Shown: in pieces, positions 1-6,663 of the stretch | Layout of the letters: every line of letters starts with the position of its first letter | How positions within the stretch are numbered: the first letter of the stretch is position 1 | Origin: GCA-020344555 sp964405925 | Lineage (GTDB): Bacteria; Planctomycetota; Phycisphaerae; UBA1845 | DNA: 13,259 nt | NCBI GenBank assembly: GCA_964405925.1 | Contig: CAYOQG010000156.1 | Span: 1-13,259, forward strand | Reading direction: 5' to 3' | Made by a program: the position numbers and the translations under genes | The notes under the pieces: generated by a model | What the model was told of the DNA's origin: nothing | Seen by the model: only the letters and a program-made list of their open reading frames with translations | Database searches by the model: none

Positions 1-67
1 CAAACCGTGCCTTATCCGAAGCCAGCAGTTGTCTCACTTTGATTGAAACAAATCAGCCGATGCGGTC

Positions 68-427
68 ATGTCCCTTTCCGAGGACCTAGATAAAGAGCTG
101 TTGAAGACATGTTTTGCCGCACTGTGGCCGTTGCACACATTTGCAAGTCAGAACTTCGTCTGTACCGAGAAGGACACCGTTGCCCGCAAAAACTGGTGGA
201 AAACACAGGCTGACAATTTGTTGGATCAAGTAGAGCAGGGTGCCCCGGTTGGAGCGGAGGACATCCCATATCCTGAGCTGTTCGTTTGGCGTCTTCGGGA
301 GCGATACGGCGACGTTAACGGAATGAATGTCCGGCAACGGACCGTCGCTATCCTCGGGTTGGCTGAATGGTTCAGGGCTTGTATTCTCCGCCACGCCGAC
401 CTTGAGGATGTATTCAGGGTAACCTGA
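68..427 (+). CDS. Hypothetical protein, 119 aa, family not recognised
   Basis: An open frame begins with ATG at 68 and ends with TGA at 425-427. The protein is soluble in character, with no signal peptide or membrane segment. Its composition is balanced and mostly helical-looking, with several Trp residues (WW at about 43-44, WF near 101) and a charged N-terminus. I do not recognise a domain or catalytic motif. A competing minus-strand frame covers almost the same bases (86-448), but its translation is rich in Pro, Ser and Cys in a way typical of an antisense shadow, so I favour the plus strand. No clear Shine-Dalgarno sequence precedes the ATG. The gene is isolated: the next gene lies on the opposite strand and their 3' ends converge. 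It could be an accessory gene or a degraded remnant. Function unknown. Confidence 0.5.
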   Translation: MSLSEDLDKELLKTCFAALWPLHTFASQNFVCTEKDTVARKNWWKTQADNLLDQVEQGAPVGAEDIPYPELFVWRLRERYGDVNGMNVRQRTVAILGLAEWFRACILRHADLEDVFRVT

Positions 428-564
428 GTGCGCCGACGCAGCAGGCACTTGACGGACGATGCAAGCGGTTTGACGCGACCTCAGCGCTCACGATCAATTC
501 AGAGGATCCGTGACACGGTGTGCGCAAGTGCGGGTTGAGGGGGTCCGTGGACTATTCCACCCCG

Positions 565-593
565 ATCATGGTTTCGACGTCGATACCCATGAT
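565..593. repeat. Nested inverted repeat in the convergent gap
   Basis: ATCATGG at 565-571 is the exact reverse complement of CCATGAT at 587-593. Between them lies a 10-base palindrome, TCGACGTCGA, at 574-583. The whole could form a hairpin in RNA from either strand. It lies about 60 bases past the stop codon of the minus-strand lipoprotein gene, but no T-run follows it on either strand, so it is not a standard intrinsic terminator. On the minus strand the repeat overlaps a 12-codon frame that has a Shine-Dalgarno-like sequence. Confidence 0.45.
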
Positions 594-653
594 ATGTGAC
601 TCCTTGAGCGCGTGTTCGCTGCCCCGGGATGATCCCCGCCACGTCGGTTACGA

Positions 654-1424
654 TTACTCCTCACCGCTGGGCATTCTGTACATGTGCACGATCTGGACTT
701 TTTTGTGCAACATGTCAGTGTATACGACGTAGCTGTCACGGCCTGCCCACACGCACTTCGGGGCGTCATCTGTCTCAAACGAGAGTGGGATGGGCACGCC
801 CACGGGCTTGAGCTCTTTCGTGTCGAAGACCTGGTGATAGAACTTCTCGAGCTTGGGAGGATTTCCCGCTTTTGCATCCTGATAGGTAAGGCGCTTTTGA
901 TGAGCGGAGAGGATCGCCACGCGGGGGCTCCCGGCGTACATGGACTGGGCCATGTGCATGATGATCGGCCCCTCGGTGGGGACCTTGTGGGGCCCAAAGC
1001 CCAATTCGCCACTTGCCAGGCCGACTTTCAACCTCGAAGGCACCCGGCGAACCTGCTGTTCGTCCCACCACTCGGGACCTGTAGCCTCGACCCAGGTGCG
1101 CAAATCGACGGCTTCAAGCTCCTTTGAGAAGACGTTGGGATCGTAGCGGTAAATGACCTCGCCTGCCTCGAAGTCGTGCTCGATCTTGATTTCGCCGAAG
1201 AGCTCAGCGTAACCAATACCTGGATCCCGGCGGCGCATGAGCAGGACGTTGCTCTCCGGTGCCTCGGTCTTGACGATGAGCGCTCCCTCCTTGTCCGCCC
1301 ACGCCGGTGTCTCGAACTCCATCAGCACCCCGACCGGGGCTTTTTCCTTGCAGCCGATTGCGGTCAACAGCCCCAAGACAATCACAATACCGAGAAGCCG
1401 AAAACGCACCATCGCTTTGAACAT
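654..1424 (-). CDS. Probable secreted lipoprotein of unknown function, 256 aa
   Basis: The frame is open from 1502, but I choose ATG at 1424. A strong GGAGG lies six bases before it, and the protein then starts with a standard lipoprotein signal: a basic N-terminus, a hydrophobic run at about residues 9-22, and the lipobox TAIGC with the acceptor cysteine at residue 25. The mature protein should be anchored by lipid to a membrane and face outward. The remaining ~230 residues are soluble, with many aromatic and charged residues, two adjacent Trp near the middle (EWWDE) and no further membrane segment. I recognise no catalytic motif or named domain. It ends with TAA at 654-656. It lies downstream of asd on the same strand but 317 bases away, so it is probably transcribed separately. 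Confidence 0.72.
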   Translation of the reverse strand: MFKAMVRFRLLGIVIVLGLLTAIGCKEKAPVGVLMEFETPAWADKEGALIVKTEAPESNVLLMRRRDPGIGYAELFGEIKIEHDFEAGEVIYRYDPNVFSKELEAVDLRTWVEATGPEWWDEQQVRRVPSRLKVGLASGELGFGPHKVPTEGPIIMHMAQSMYAGSPRVAILSAHQKRLTYQDAKAGNPPKLEKFYHQVFDTKELKPVGVPIPLSFETDDAPKCVWAGRDSYVVYTDMLHKKVQIVHMYRMPSGEE

Positions 1425-1741
1425 CCGGCACCTCCGTTCCCGAACTGACCTCACCTGCAGCCGCAACGCCGTCCGTACGCTACTTGGAGGCGTACACCTC
1501 ATTCTGCTAGTGGTGATACTATAGCATACACATTGCGCGCCGGGTACATCGCGGGGGGTCGATTTGGATGATGGACGTTAAGGGACTGGGTAGGTTGTGG
1601 TGGTATCGTAGCGATTGAAATGGTCTCCAGGTTTTACATCGGACTTACGTTTGTCCAATGCTCGCTCCATGCGGGCGTTCGGCTACGAGCAAGGTAGCTC
1701 CCAACGCGGCAACACTGTGGCAGCAGTAAGTGCGACCGATT
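1425..1741. other. Gene-free gap between asd and the lipoprotein gene
   Basis: I see no gene in these 317 bases; the frames crossing them look like shadows. For the lipoprotein gene the gap holds the GGAGG ribosome site (1431-1435 on the minus strand). About 100 bases upstream of the start there is an AT-rich patch, plus-strand 1516-1530, whose minus strand reads TATAGT. This is a possible -10 element, but no convincing -35 partner is visible. A small hairpin (GCTAC 1682-1686 with GTAGC 1694-1698) lies shortly after the asd stop codon and has no T-run. The promoter assignment is weak. Confidence 0.3.
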
Positions 1742-2857
1742 CTAGGGAAGCAAGCTTCGTCCGGTGCCGGAAACGAGTTCCAGGATCTGAATGGCGTTCA
1801 GGGCGGCGCCTTTGCGGAGCTGGTCGGAGCAGATGAAGAGCTCGATGCCGCGGTTGTCGGGTTGACTGACGTCCTGGCGGATGCGGCCGACGAAAACCTC
1901 GTCGCGTCCTGAAGCGTCAATCGGCATGGGGAAGCGCCCGCTCTCCGCGTCATCTACGACCTTGACACCAGGGGCTTTGCTCAAAACCTCGCGGACCTCG
2001 TCCGGCGTTATCGGCTGCTCAAATGACAGGTTGATGGCTTCGCTGTGAGCACGCAGGACGGGCACACGGACGCACGTCGCGGTGATGGGCAACGAATGGT
2101 CACGAAATATCTTCCGCGTCTCGTCGATCATCTTGCGTTCCTCGGCGTTGTAGCCGTCGGCACCGATCGGGGTGTTGTGCGAGAACACGTTGAAGGCGAT
2201 CGGATGGGGAAAGACGCTGGGGACAACGTCCCGGCCTGCCAGATGATCGGCGGATTGGGTTCTGAGCTCCTCCATCGCGGCGGCCCCAGCTCCACTGGCA
2301 GCTTGGTAGGTGGCTACCGCGATCCGCCTGACCCTGTTGACGCGGTGCAGCGGCCAGACGACGACGTTCATGATGATCGTCGAACAGTTCGGGTTGGCGA
2401 TGATCCCGTCGTGCTTCAGGGCCTCGAATCCGTTCACCTCGGGAATGATGAGGGGCACCTGTCGGTCCATACGGAAGGCGGACGAATTGTCGATCACCAC
2501 CGCCCCGACACCGACGGCGAATGGTGCCCAACGCCGGCTCCGCTCGCTCCCGGCGCTGAAGATCGCGTAGTCCACCCGGTCGAAGCTTGCTTCACCGAGC
2601 TCTTTGACCTTGATGGGCTTGCCCGCAACCTCGACGTGTGTTCCGGCGCTTCGGGCGGAAGAGAACAGGGATACTTGTCGCATAGGCAGCTTTCGCTCGG
2701 TTATCAATGCGCAGAGTTCGCGCCCCACCGCCCCTGTCGCCCCCACGACGGCCAGGTGCCGGATCGTTCCGGGGCCTTGTCTCAACCTAAGCTCGCTGAT
2801 CATTAGCATCGTCTTCAGGCTAGGCGCGGTGGGCATGGCGGTCAATTGCTCAGCCAC
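1742..2857 (-). CDS. asd: Aspartate-semialdehyde dehydrogenase
   Basis: This NADP-dependent cytoplasmic enzyme reduces aspartyl phosphate to aspartate semialdehyde, the branch point to lysine/diaminopimelate, threonine and methionine. In order (numbered from the GTG start) the protein shows the Rossmann dinucleotide loop GATGAVG (39-45), the active-site motif NPNCST with catalytic Cys158, an ASGAG segment (188-192), and RVPVLRAHSEA with the acid-base His271 and its neighbouring Arg. It looks complete. The open frame can begin at GTG 2857 (371 aa), at ATG 2836, or at the ATG pair 2809/2803. Family members usually start only a few residues before the Rossmann strand and run to ~340 aa, so 2809 or 2803 may be the true start; no decisive ribosome site is visible. 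The gene is transcribed away from the ATP synthase operon and shares its upstream gap. Confidence 0.93.
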   Translation of the reverse strand: MAEQLTAMPTAPSLKTMLMISELRLRQGPGTIRHLAVVGATGAVGRELCALITERKLPMRQVSLFSSARSAGTHVEVAGKPIKVKELGEASFDRVDYAIFSAGSERSRRWAPFAVGVGAVVIDNSSAFRMDRQVPLIIPEVNGFEALKHDGIIANPNCSTIIMNVVVWPLHRVNRVRRIAVATYQAASGAGAAAMEELRTQSADHLAGRDVVPSVFPHPIAFNVFSHNTPIGADGYNAEERKMIDETRKIFRDHSLPITATCVRVPVLRAHSEAINLSFEQPITPDEVREVLSKAPGVKVVDDAESGRFPMPIDASGRDEVFVGRIRQDVSQPDNRGIELFICSDQLRKGAALNAIQILELVSGTGRSLLP

Positions 2858-2923
2858 CCGCCCTCTTTTGCGTGCGGCTCCCGCCAGTCAGCGGAAAGGC
2901 TCCCATCTGTCGACGTCGAGCCC

Positions 2924-2952
2924 TTGAAACCGCTCTGGGACGCTGCTAGACT
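2924..2952 (+). promoter_or_regulatory. Sigma70-like promoter for the atp operon
   Basis: TTGAAA at 2924-2929 matches five of six bases of the -35 consensus. After exactly 17 bases comes TAGACT at 2947-2952, which matches four of six of the -10 consensus. Transcription would begin near 2959, giving a leader of about 70 bases before atpZ. It is the best promoter match in the divergent gap and points the right way. It assumes a house-keeping sigma factor with standard preferences. Confidence 0.5.
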
Positions 2953-2957
2953 GCCCG

Positions 2958-2993
2958 CCCCTCTCAGCACGCCGCTGCTGCAGCGGAGAGGGG
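2958..2993 (+). promoter_or_regulatory. Two-part hairpin at the 5' end of the atp transcript
   Basis: CCCCTCT at 2958-2964 pairs with AGAGGGG at 2987-2993. Inside, CCGCTG (2972-2977) pairs with CAGCGG (2981-2986) around a three-base loop. Only a seven-base bulge (2965-2971) separates the two stems. The hairpin starts at the predicted transcription start, a position where stems commonly protect mRNA 5' ends. No T-run follows, so it is not an intrinsic terminator. Function is inferred. Confidence 0.45.
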
Positions 2994-3027
2994 GTGGTGG
3001 CGTAATCGGATCGCCCTATTGAAACCG

Positions 3028-3387
3028 ATGCCTGGTGGCTCGTCAGCCGGAGGCGTCGATGCAGACGGGTCCCCCATGGCCGGAAAACGCAAGGCTTACC
3101 CGGACTGGGTCCGGTGGTCCGGCGTCGGGATCGAGTTCGCGGCTGCGGTCGCCGTGTTTGCATTCATCGGGCACTGGATCGACCGCAAGTACGACTCGGC
3201 TCCGTGGGGCGTTCTCGTCGGGGCTGCCCTTGGCCTGATCGGTGGGACGTACAACCTGATACGGGACTCGCTCGCCGCGTTCCGCCAGCCCCCACAGTCG
3301 TCGCGGCGCAATCAAAAGCCGCCGGACCGACGTGGAGAAACGGGACAGGATCAGCCCGATGACCGACCGCCACCGAACGAACCCTGA
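3028..3387 (+). CDS. atpZ: AtpZ/AtpI-like small membrane protein of the ATP synthase operon
   Basis: This is a small two-helix inner-membrane protein of the ATPase gene1 (AtpZ) family. Such proteins are encoded at the head of many F-type ATP synthase operons and are implicated in Mg2+/Ca2+ supply or in assembly of the c-ring. From ATG 3028, membrane helices fall at about residues 33-50 and 60-79, joined by a short polar turn containing HWIDRKYDS. The second helix carries the glycine-rich pattern LGLIGGTYN expected for the family. The 40-residue tail is Pro-, Asp- and Arg-rich and probably disordered. TTG at 3019 (same frame) and ATG 3076 are alternative starts; no ribosome site settles it. 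The 3' end overlaps the next gene by 29 bases, which suggests translational coupling. Identification is by motif and position. Confidence 0.75.
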   Translation: MPGGSSAGGVDADGSPMAGKRKAYPDWVRWSGVGIEFAAAVAVFAFIGHWIDRKYDSAPWGVLVGAALGLIGGTYNLIRDSLAAFRQPPQSSRRNQKPPDRRGETGQDQPDDRPPPNEP

Positions 3388-3805
3388 CCCGCCGGGCGGC
3401 GGACCCATACGGCAGTTCGCGGTGCTCGCGGGTGCTGCAACCGCGACGGCTGGGGTCGTGGCGGGCGTCGGAATCCTTGTGAGCAGCCAGCTTGCCGGCG
3501 AGCCCGTGCAAAGCGAGGTGCTCGTCGGGTGCGGGGTCAGTTGGATCGCAAGCTGCGCGGGGGCGATCCCTGTGGCCCTGGCGGTCGCGGCGCGGTCGAA
3601 ACAGACGGCCGGTGCCATTCTGGGTTCGACCGGTATCCGGTTCCTGATAGTGCTTGTACTGGTTGTCCCCTTGACTCTGAGCGGATGGTTCGATCTAACG
3701 GCCCTGGTGTTGAGCGCGGTGGTCAGTTACTTGTGCCTGCTCGTGGTTGATACGTATCTGGCAACCCGGGCGATGAAGCGTCTGGACGGAAGCGAAACGA
3801 GATGA
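3359..3805 (+). CDS. AtpI-like four-helix membrane protein (ATP synthase I family, probable)
   Basis: The encoded protein is 148 aa with four predicted membrane helices at about residues 20-42, 53-78, 85-108 and 112-135, short loops and basic ends. This size and topology fit the AtpI (ATP synthase I chain) family, which assists assembly of the c-ring. No strict sequence motif is visible, so the call rests on topology and on the place between atpZ and atpB. I choose ATG 3359 because AGGA lies eight bases before it; a GTG at 3332 in the same frame would add nine residues. The stop TGA overlaps the atpB start in an ATGA arrangement (3802-3805), so the two genes are likely translationally coupled. 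Confidence 0.65.
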   Translation: MTDRHRTNPDPPGGGPIRQFAVLAGAATATAGVVAGVGILVSSQLAGEPVQSEVLVGCGVSWIASCAGAIPVALAVAARSKQTAGAILGSTGIRFLIVLVLVVPLTLSGWFDLTALVLSAVVSYLCLLVVDTYLATRAMKRLDGSETR

Positions 3806-4719
3806 ACGCGGCGTTTTTGGCGGCAACAAGCCCGATGGACCACGTGTATCAGTGGACCTACCAGAAGCTTGGCGTCGGTGCGCCCGACACGTTCTTTACG
3901 CCGGATGGCGAGGTCACCCTGATTTCCAATCACGTGATCATGCAGATCATCGCGGTGCTCGTTTTGGTGCTTCTGATCCCCCGCTTCGCCCGGATGCAGA
4001 ACACGGGTCGCGCGGTTGACGATCTGACGCCGCGTGGGTTCGGGAATTTCATCGAGTCGATCTGTGCGTATTTCCGGGAGGCGGTGGCTCGTCCGGTCCT
4101 GCACGAGCACACGGACCGTTTCATTCCCTACATCTGGACGGCGTTCTTCTACGTCTTATGCGTCAATCTGCTCGGGCTGCTGCCCCTCGAGCCTCTGACT
4201 CGTGGTGTCGTTCGCAATGTATTCACGGACGCTCACCATGGTTTCGGCGGTTCGGCGACGGGGAACCTTTGGGTCACCGGGACACTCGCGTTCTGCACGA
4301 TGCTGATGATCGTGGTGAACGGTCTGAGGATCGGGGGAATGAGCTACCTCGCCCACTTCTGCCCGGGTCCGCTTAGGCTTGCACCGCTGCTTATTCCGGT
4401 CGAGATCATCGGGCTGGTCGCCAAGATCTTCGCCCTGGCGGTGCGACTTTTTGCGAACATGGTAGCCGGGCATGTGCTGCTGGCTGTTCTGTTGAGCTTC
4501 GTCAGCGCAAGCTACGTGGCGTTAGGGTTAGGGGCTGCGACGGGGATCGGGATTCTCGTCGTGCTGGTGAGCGTCGCGTTCAACCTCCTCGAGATATTCG
4601 TGGCGTTTTTGCAGGCGTTTATTTTCGCGTTCTTGACCGCCCTGTTTATCTCGCAAGCTGTAATGGTCCACCGCGAGCATGGGGAGGAGCACGCTGCGGG
4701 CGAGGCAGTGGCGCATTAG
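3802..4719 (+). CDS. atpB: F1Fo ATP synthase subunit a
   Basis: This is the static membrane subunit that provides the two ion half-channels against the c-ring. The 305-aa protein has hydrophobic segments near 45-62, 109-128, 158-175, 193-212, 217-235 and 244-288. The essential arginine is Arg215 in the motif AVRLFANMVAGH. The conserved glutamine is Gln271 in LQAFIFAFL. At the places of E. coli Glu219 and His245 this protein has His224 and Glu264, the swapped pair known from mitochondrial and some bacterial enzymes. A soluble insert at about 132-156 (including HHGFGG) precedes the third helix. The start codon overlaps the previous stop. The C-terminal tail is rich in His and Glu. Identification is secure. 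Confidence 0.97.
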   Translation: MNAAFLAATSPMDHVYQWTYQKLGVGAPDTFFTPDGEVTLISNHVIMQIIAVLVLVLLIPRFARMQNTGRAVDDLTPRGFGNFIESICAYFREAVARPVLHEHTDRFIPYIWTAFFYVLCVNLLGLLPLEPLTRGVVRNVFTDAHHGFGGSATGNLWVTGTLAFCTMLMIVVNGLRIGGMSYLAHFCPGPLRLAPLLIPVEIIGLVAKIFALAVRLFANMVAGHVLLAVLLSFVSASYVALGLGAATGIGILVVLVSVAFNLLEIFVAFLQAFIFAFLTALFISQAVMVHREHGEEHAAGEAVAH

Positions 4720-4881
4720 GGTGTAGACAAACAGGGGAAATAACAGAGCCCCGCGCGCGGACTGGATTGCGTGGCGCTCCCGAACCGATGGATGTTGGAG
4801 TCTGATCCATACACGATCATGCCCGGACAGTAGTGGGGCACTCGGGTTGTAAGGCGTGACAACATTGGCGACGTTTCTTAA

Positions 4882-4904
4882 GCCGCCTTCTCCCACAAGG
4901 TGGC
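4882..4904 (+). promoter_or_regulatory. Stem-loop shortly before atpE
   Basis: GCCGCCTT at 4882-4889 pairs with AAGGTGGC at 4897-4904, eight base pairs including one G-U pair, around a seven-base loop. It ends 23 bases before the atpE start. The atpE ribosome site (AGGAAAAGG, 4913-4921) follows it directly. The whole atpB-atpE gap (4720-4927) is 208 bases, long for neighbouring subunit genes, and also holds weaker inverted repeats (ATGGAT 4788-4793 with ATCCAT 4805-4810; GTTGT 4846-4850 with ACAAC 4859-4863). A role in raising c-subunit synthesis or in mRNA processing is inferred. Confidence 0.4.
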
Positions 4905-4927
4905 ACCGAACTAGGAAAAGGTAAACG

Positions 4928-5281
4928 ATGAACAAGAGACTGGCGAAGGTAGCTTTGGTATTAATCGCCCTGGGCTTGGTTTGTATGGTAACGAGCCCGG
5001 CGGTGGCCAAGCCACACGGTGATGAGCCCGCGGTCAAGGACCATAGCCTCTTCCCGGGCAAGACCGCGGCGAACCTGGGCGGTGCGATTGGTGCCGGCCT
5101 GGTGATCATCGGCGGAGCGGCGGGGATCGGGCGGATCGGTGGCAGCGCCGTGGAGTCGATCGCCCGGCAGCCCGAAGCGTATGGCAGCATCAGCACGGCG
5201 ATGATCATCACGGCGGCCATGGTCGAGGGAGCCACCCTCTTTGCCGTCCTGGGATGCTTCTTGGCAGCGATCGCCAGTTAG
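4928..5281 (+). CDS. atpE: F1Fo ATP synthase subunit c, with N-terminal signal-like extension
   Basis: This subunit forms the proton-carrying rotor ring. The protein is 117 aa, longer than the usual 70-90. Residues 1-27 look like a cleavable signal peptide (basic start, hydrophobic run, a PAVA site), followed by a polar stretch to about 45. The helical hairpin then follows: a glycine-rich first helix at about 47-72, the polar loop ARQPEA (79-84) that contacts gamma and epsilon, and a second helix with the ion-binding Glu100 in AAMVEGATL. Aligned on the loop with the Ilyobacter sodium c subunit, the Gln32 position is Ile67 and the Ser-Thr after the glutamate is Gly-Ala, so sodium binding is unlikely and protons are expected. 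The ribosome site AAAAGG lies close before ATG 4928. Confidence 0.96.
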   Translation: MNKRLAKVALVLIALGLVCMVTSPAVAKPHGDEPAVKDHSLFPGKTAANLGGAIGAGLVIIGGAAGIGRIGGSAVESIARQPEAYGSISTAMIITAAMVEGATLFAVLGCFLAAIAS

Positions 5282-5363
5282 TGCGATCGATTATCTCGAG
5301 CGCTTTGCTGCGGCAACCCGAGTGGCACCGCGCTGAGTCGCTTTTAAGAAAACGGATACAGCG

Positions 5364-5972
5364 ATGAGACGACTGCGTAGATGTGTGCCGACCGCTGCGG
5401 TCTTCGTGGGCTCGTTCTCGATGTTAGCGCTGGGCTCCGAAGGGGAAGGTGAAGGCCCATCCCTGTTTACGGGGGACCTGGGCAACATCTTTTGGACGTT
5501 GCTGACGTTTACCGCGGTGCTGTTCGTACTCGGGAAGTTTGCATGGAGGCCGATCCTCAACGCGCTCCAGAAGCGGGAAGACTTCATTCGGGACTCGCTC
5601 AAGCAGGCCACGGAGGATCGCGAGTTGGCTGAGGCCCGGCTCAAAGAGTACGAGGAAAAGCTTCACGCCGCCCGTGTCGAGGCGTCCGCGATCGTCGATG
5701 AAGGTCGCCGCGATGCCGAGGCGCTCAGAAAGAAGCTCGCAGAGCAGGCCAAGCAGGACGCGGATGCCATGCTTGAGCGGGCTAAGCGTGAAATCTCGAT
5801 CGCCACGGACACAGCCGTCAAAGAGCTATACACGCTGGGTGCGCGGCTTGCGACGGACGTCGCCTCGCGGGTGATTCGCGAGGAGCTGGACACCAAGGAG
5901 CACGAACGCCTCATCGCCGAATCGATCGAGGAGCTCAAGAAGGTCAACGGTAAGGGCACGAGCCCGAAATGA
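5364..5972 (+). CDS. atpF: F1Fo ATP synthase subunit b, with signal-like N-terminus
   Basis: Subunit b is the peripheral stalk that holds the head still against the rotor. The 202-aa protein begins with an Arg-rich, hydrophobic segment (1-24) resembling a signal peptide, then a short Glu/Gly-rich linker. The membrane helix lies at about 43-62 and ends in WRPI, a typical b-subunit exit motif. Residues ~65-165 are a long charged helix with many Ala, Glu, Arg and Lys, as expected for the dimeric right-handed coiled coil. The C-terminal part (166-192) should contact delta. Usual b subunits are ~156-170 aa; the excess is the N-terminal extension. ATG 5364 is chosen because the extension has a coherent signal-like structure; no strong ribosome site is seen. 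Confidence 0.93.
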   Translation: MRRLRRCVPTAAVFVGSFSMLALGSEGEGEGPSLFTGDLGNIFWTLLTFTAVLFVLGKFAWRPILNALQKREDFIRDSLKQATEDRELAEARLKEYEEKLHAARVEASAIVDEGRRDAEALRKKLAEQAKQDADAMLERAKREISIATDTAVKELYTLGARLATDVASRVIREELDTKEHERLIAESIEELKKVNGKGTSPK

Positions 5973-6016
5973 ACACGGATGGAAGGGGCCCGCTTCAGCG
6001 GACCCGTGAACACGGA
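5970..6016 (+). repeat. Hairpin flanked by 10-base direct repeats, atpF-atpH gap
   Basis: TGAACACGGA occurs at 5970-5979, where its TGA is the atpF stop codon, and again at 6007-6016. Between the copies is a stem: GGG (5986-5988) with CCC (6003-6005) and CCGC (5990-5993) with GCGG (5998-6001), separated by one mismatch and closed by a TTCA loop. No T-run follows. It may affect mRNA stability or be a trace of a small duplication. Confidence 0.4.
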
Positions 6017-6057
6017 ACCGCTGTTGCGGGACCGTGCCAACCCCGCAAAGCAACGAG

Positions 6058-6663
6058 ATGGCGGAAACCGACGGACAGGAAATGGCTGTCGCCCAGGTGT
6101 ATGCCGGGGCGATGCTAAGGATCGCCGACGGTCGAGGTGAGGCGGATCAGTTCCAGAGTGAGCTGCTCGAACTCGCCGGGCGGGTCGAGACGAATCCCGA
6201 GTTCGCCCGTTTCTTGTCAAGCCCGCTGGTGGACACCAAGGCCCGTCAGGCTGCCATTGAGAAGCTCTTTCGGGCCAGATACAGCGATCTGCTGGTCGAC
6301 TCGCTCCAAGTGCTCAATCGCAAGGATCGCCTCGGGATCGTGCGGGCGGTGGCTGAGGCGTATCGCTTGGCCCACGAAGAGCTGCGAGGCCGCGTCGAGG
6401 TCCACATCACCACGGCCACACCGCTCAATGAACAGCTTCGCAACCAGATTAGAGCGGTGGCGGAGGAGAAGACCGGTAAAAAGACGGACCTCGTCGAGAC
6501 CGTGGACGAGTCGCTGATCGGCGGTCTGATCATGCGAATCGGTGATCAGAAGTTCGACGCAAGCGTAGAGACCAAGCTGAAAACGCTCGGCAGGGGCTTG
6601 CTCGAACGAGCATCACTCGAGATCCACAGCGGGCGAACCTTTTTGGAAGGAGCCGCGATTTAG
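6058..6663 (+). CDS. atpH: F1Fo ATP synthase subunit delta (OSCP)
   Basis: Delta sits on top of the alpha3-beta3 head and ties it to the b stalk. From ATG 6058 the protein is 201 aa, slightly longer than the usual ~175-185. Residues ~10-110 form the helical N-terminal domain, starting with the characteristic AVAQVYAGAML, matching the 'ARPYAKAAF' stretch in E. coli. The domain continues through RFLSSPLVDTKARQAAIEKL and VLNRKDRLGI. The C-terminal part carries the conserved V.T..PL...... and DESLIGGLIMRIGDQKFDAS motifs. GTG 6034 in the same frame is an alternative start with poor support, and ATG 6082 is possible. The C-terminus has an extra ~15 residues after the usual end. Confidence 0.94.
   Translation: MAETDGQEMAVAQVYAGAMLRIADGRGEADQFQSELLELAGRVETNPEFARFLSSPLVDTKARQAAIEKLFRARYSDLLVDSLQVLNRKDRLGIVRAVAEAYRLAHEELRGRVEVHITTATPLNEQLRNQIRAVAEEKTGKKTDLVETVDESLIGGLIMRIGDQKFDASVETKLKTLGRGLLERASLEIHSGRTFLEGAAI

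Noticed and set aside
574..583. Palindrome TCGACGTCGA shared by 574-583, 2910-2919 and the SPFH coding region near 12604
   Set aside because: GACGTC-type strings are frequent in GC-rich DNA and one copy lies within coding sequence, so a shared operator is not supported.
2045..2806. Plus-strand 253-codon frame opposite asd
   Set aside because: It is the antisense shadow of a confidently identified enzyme gene, and the translated peptide is rich in Asp, Gly, His and Arg with no recognisable motif.
4928..5281. Sodium-dependent ATP synthase
   Set aside because: The c subunit has Ile67 at the Gln32 position and Gly-Ala after the ion-binding glutamate, so the known sodium ligands are missing.
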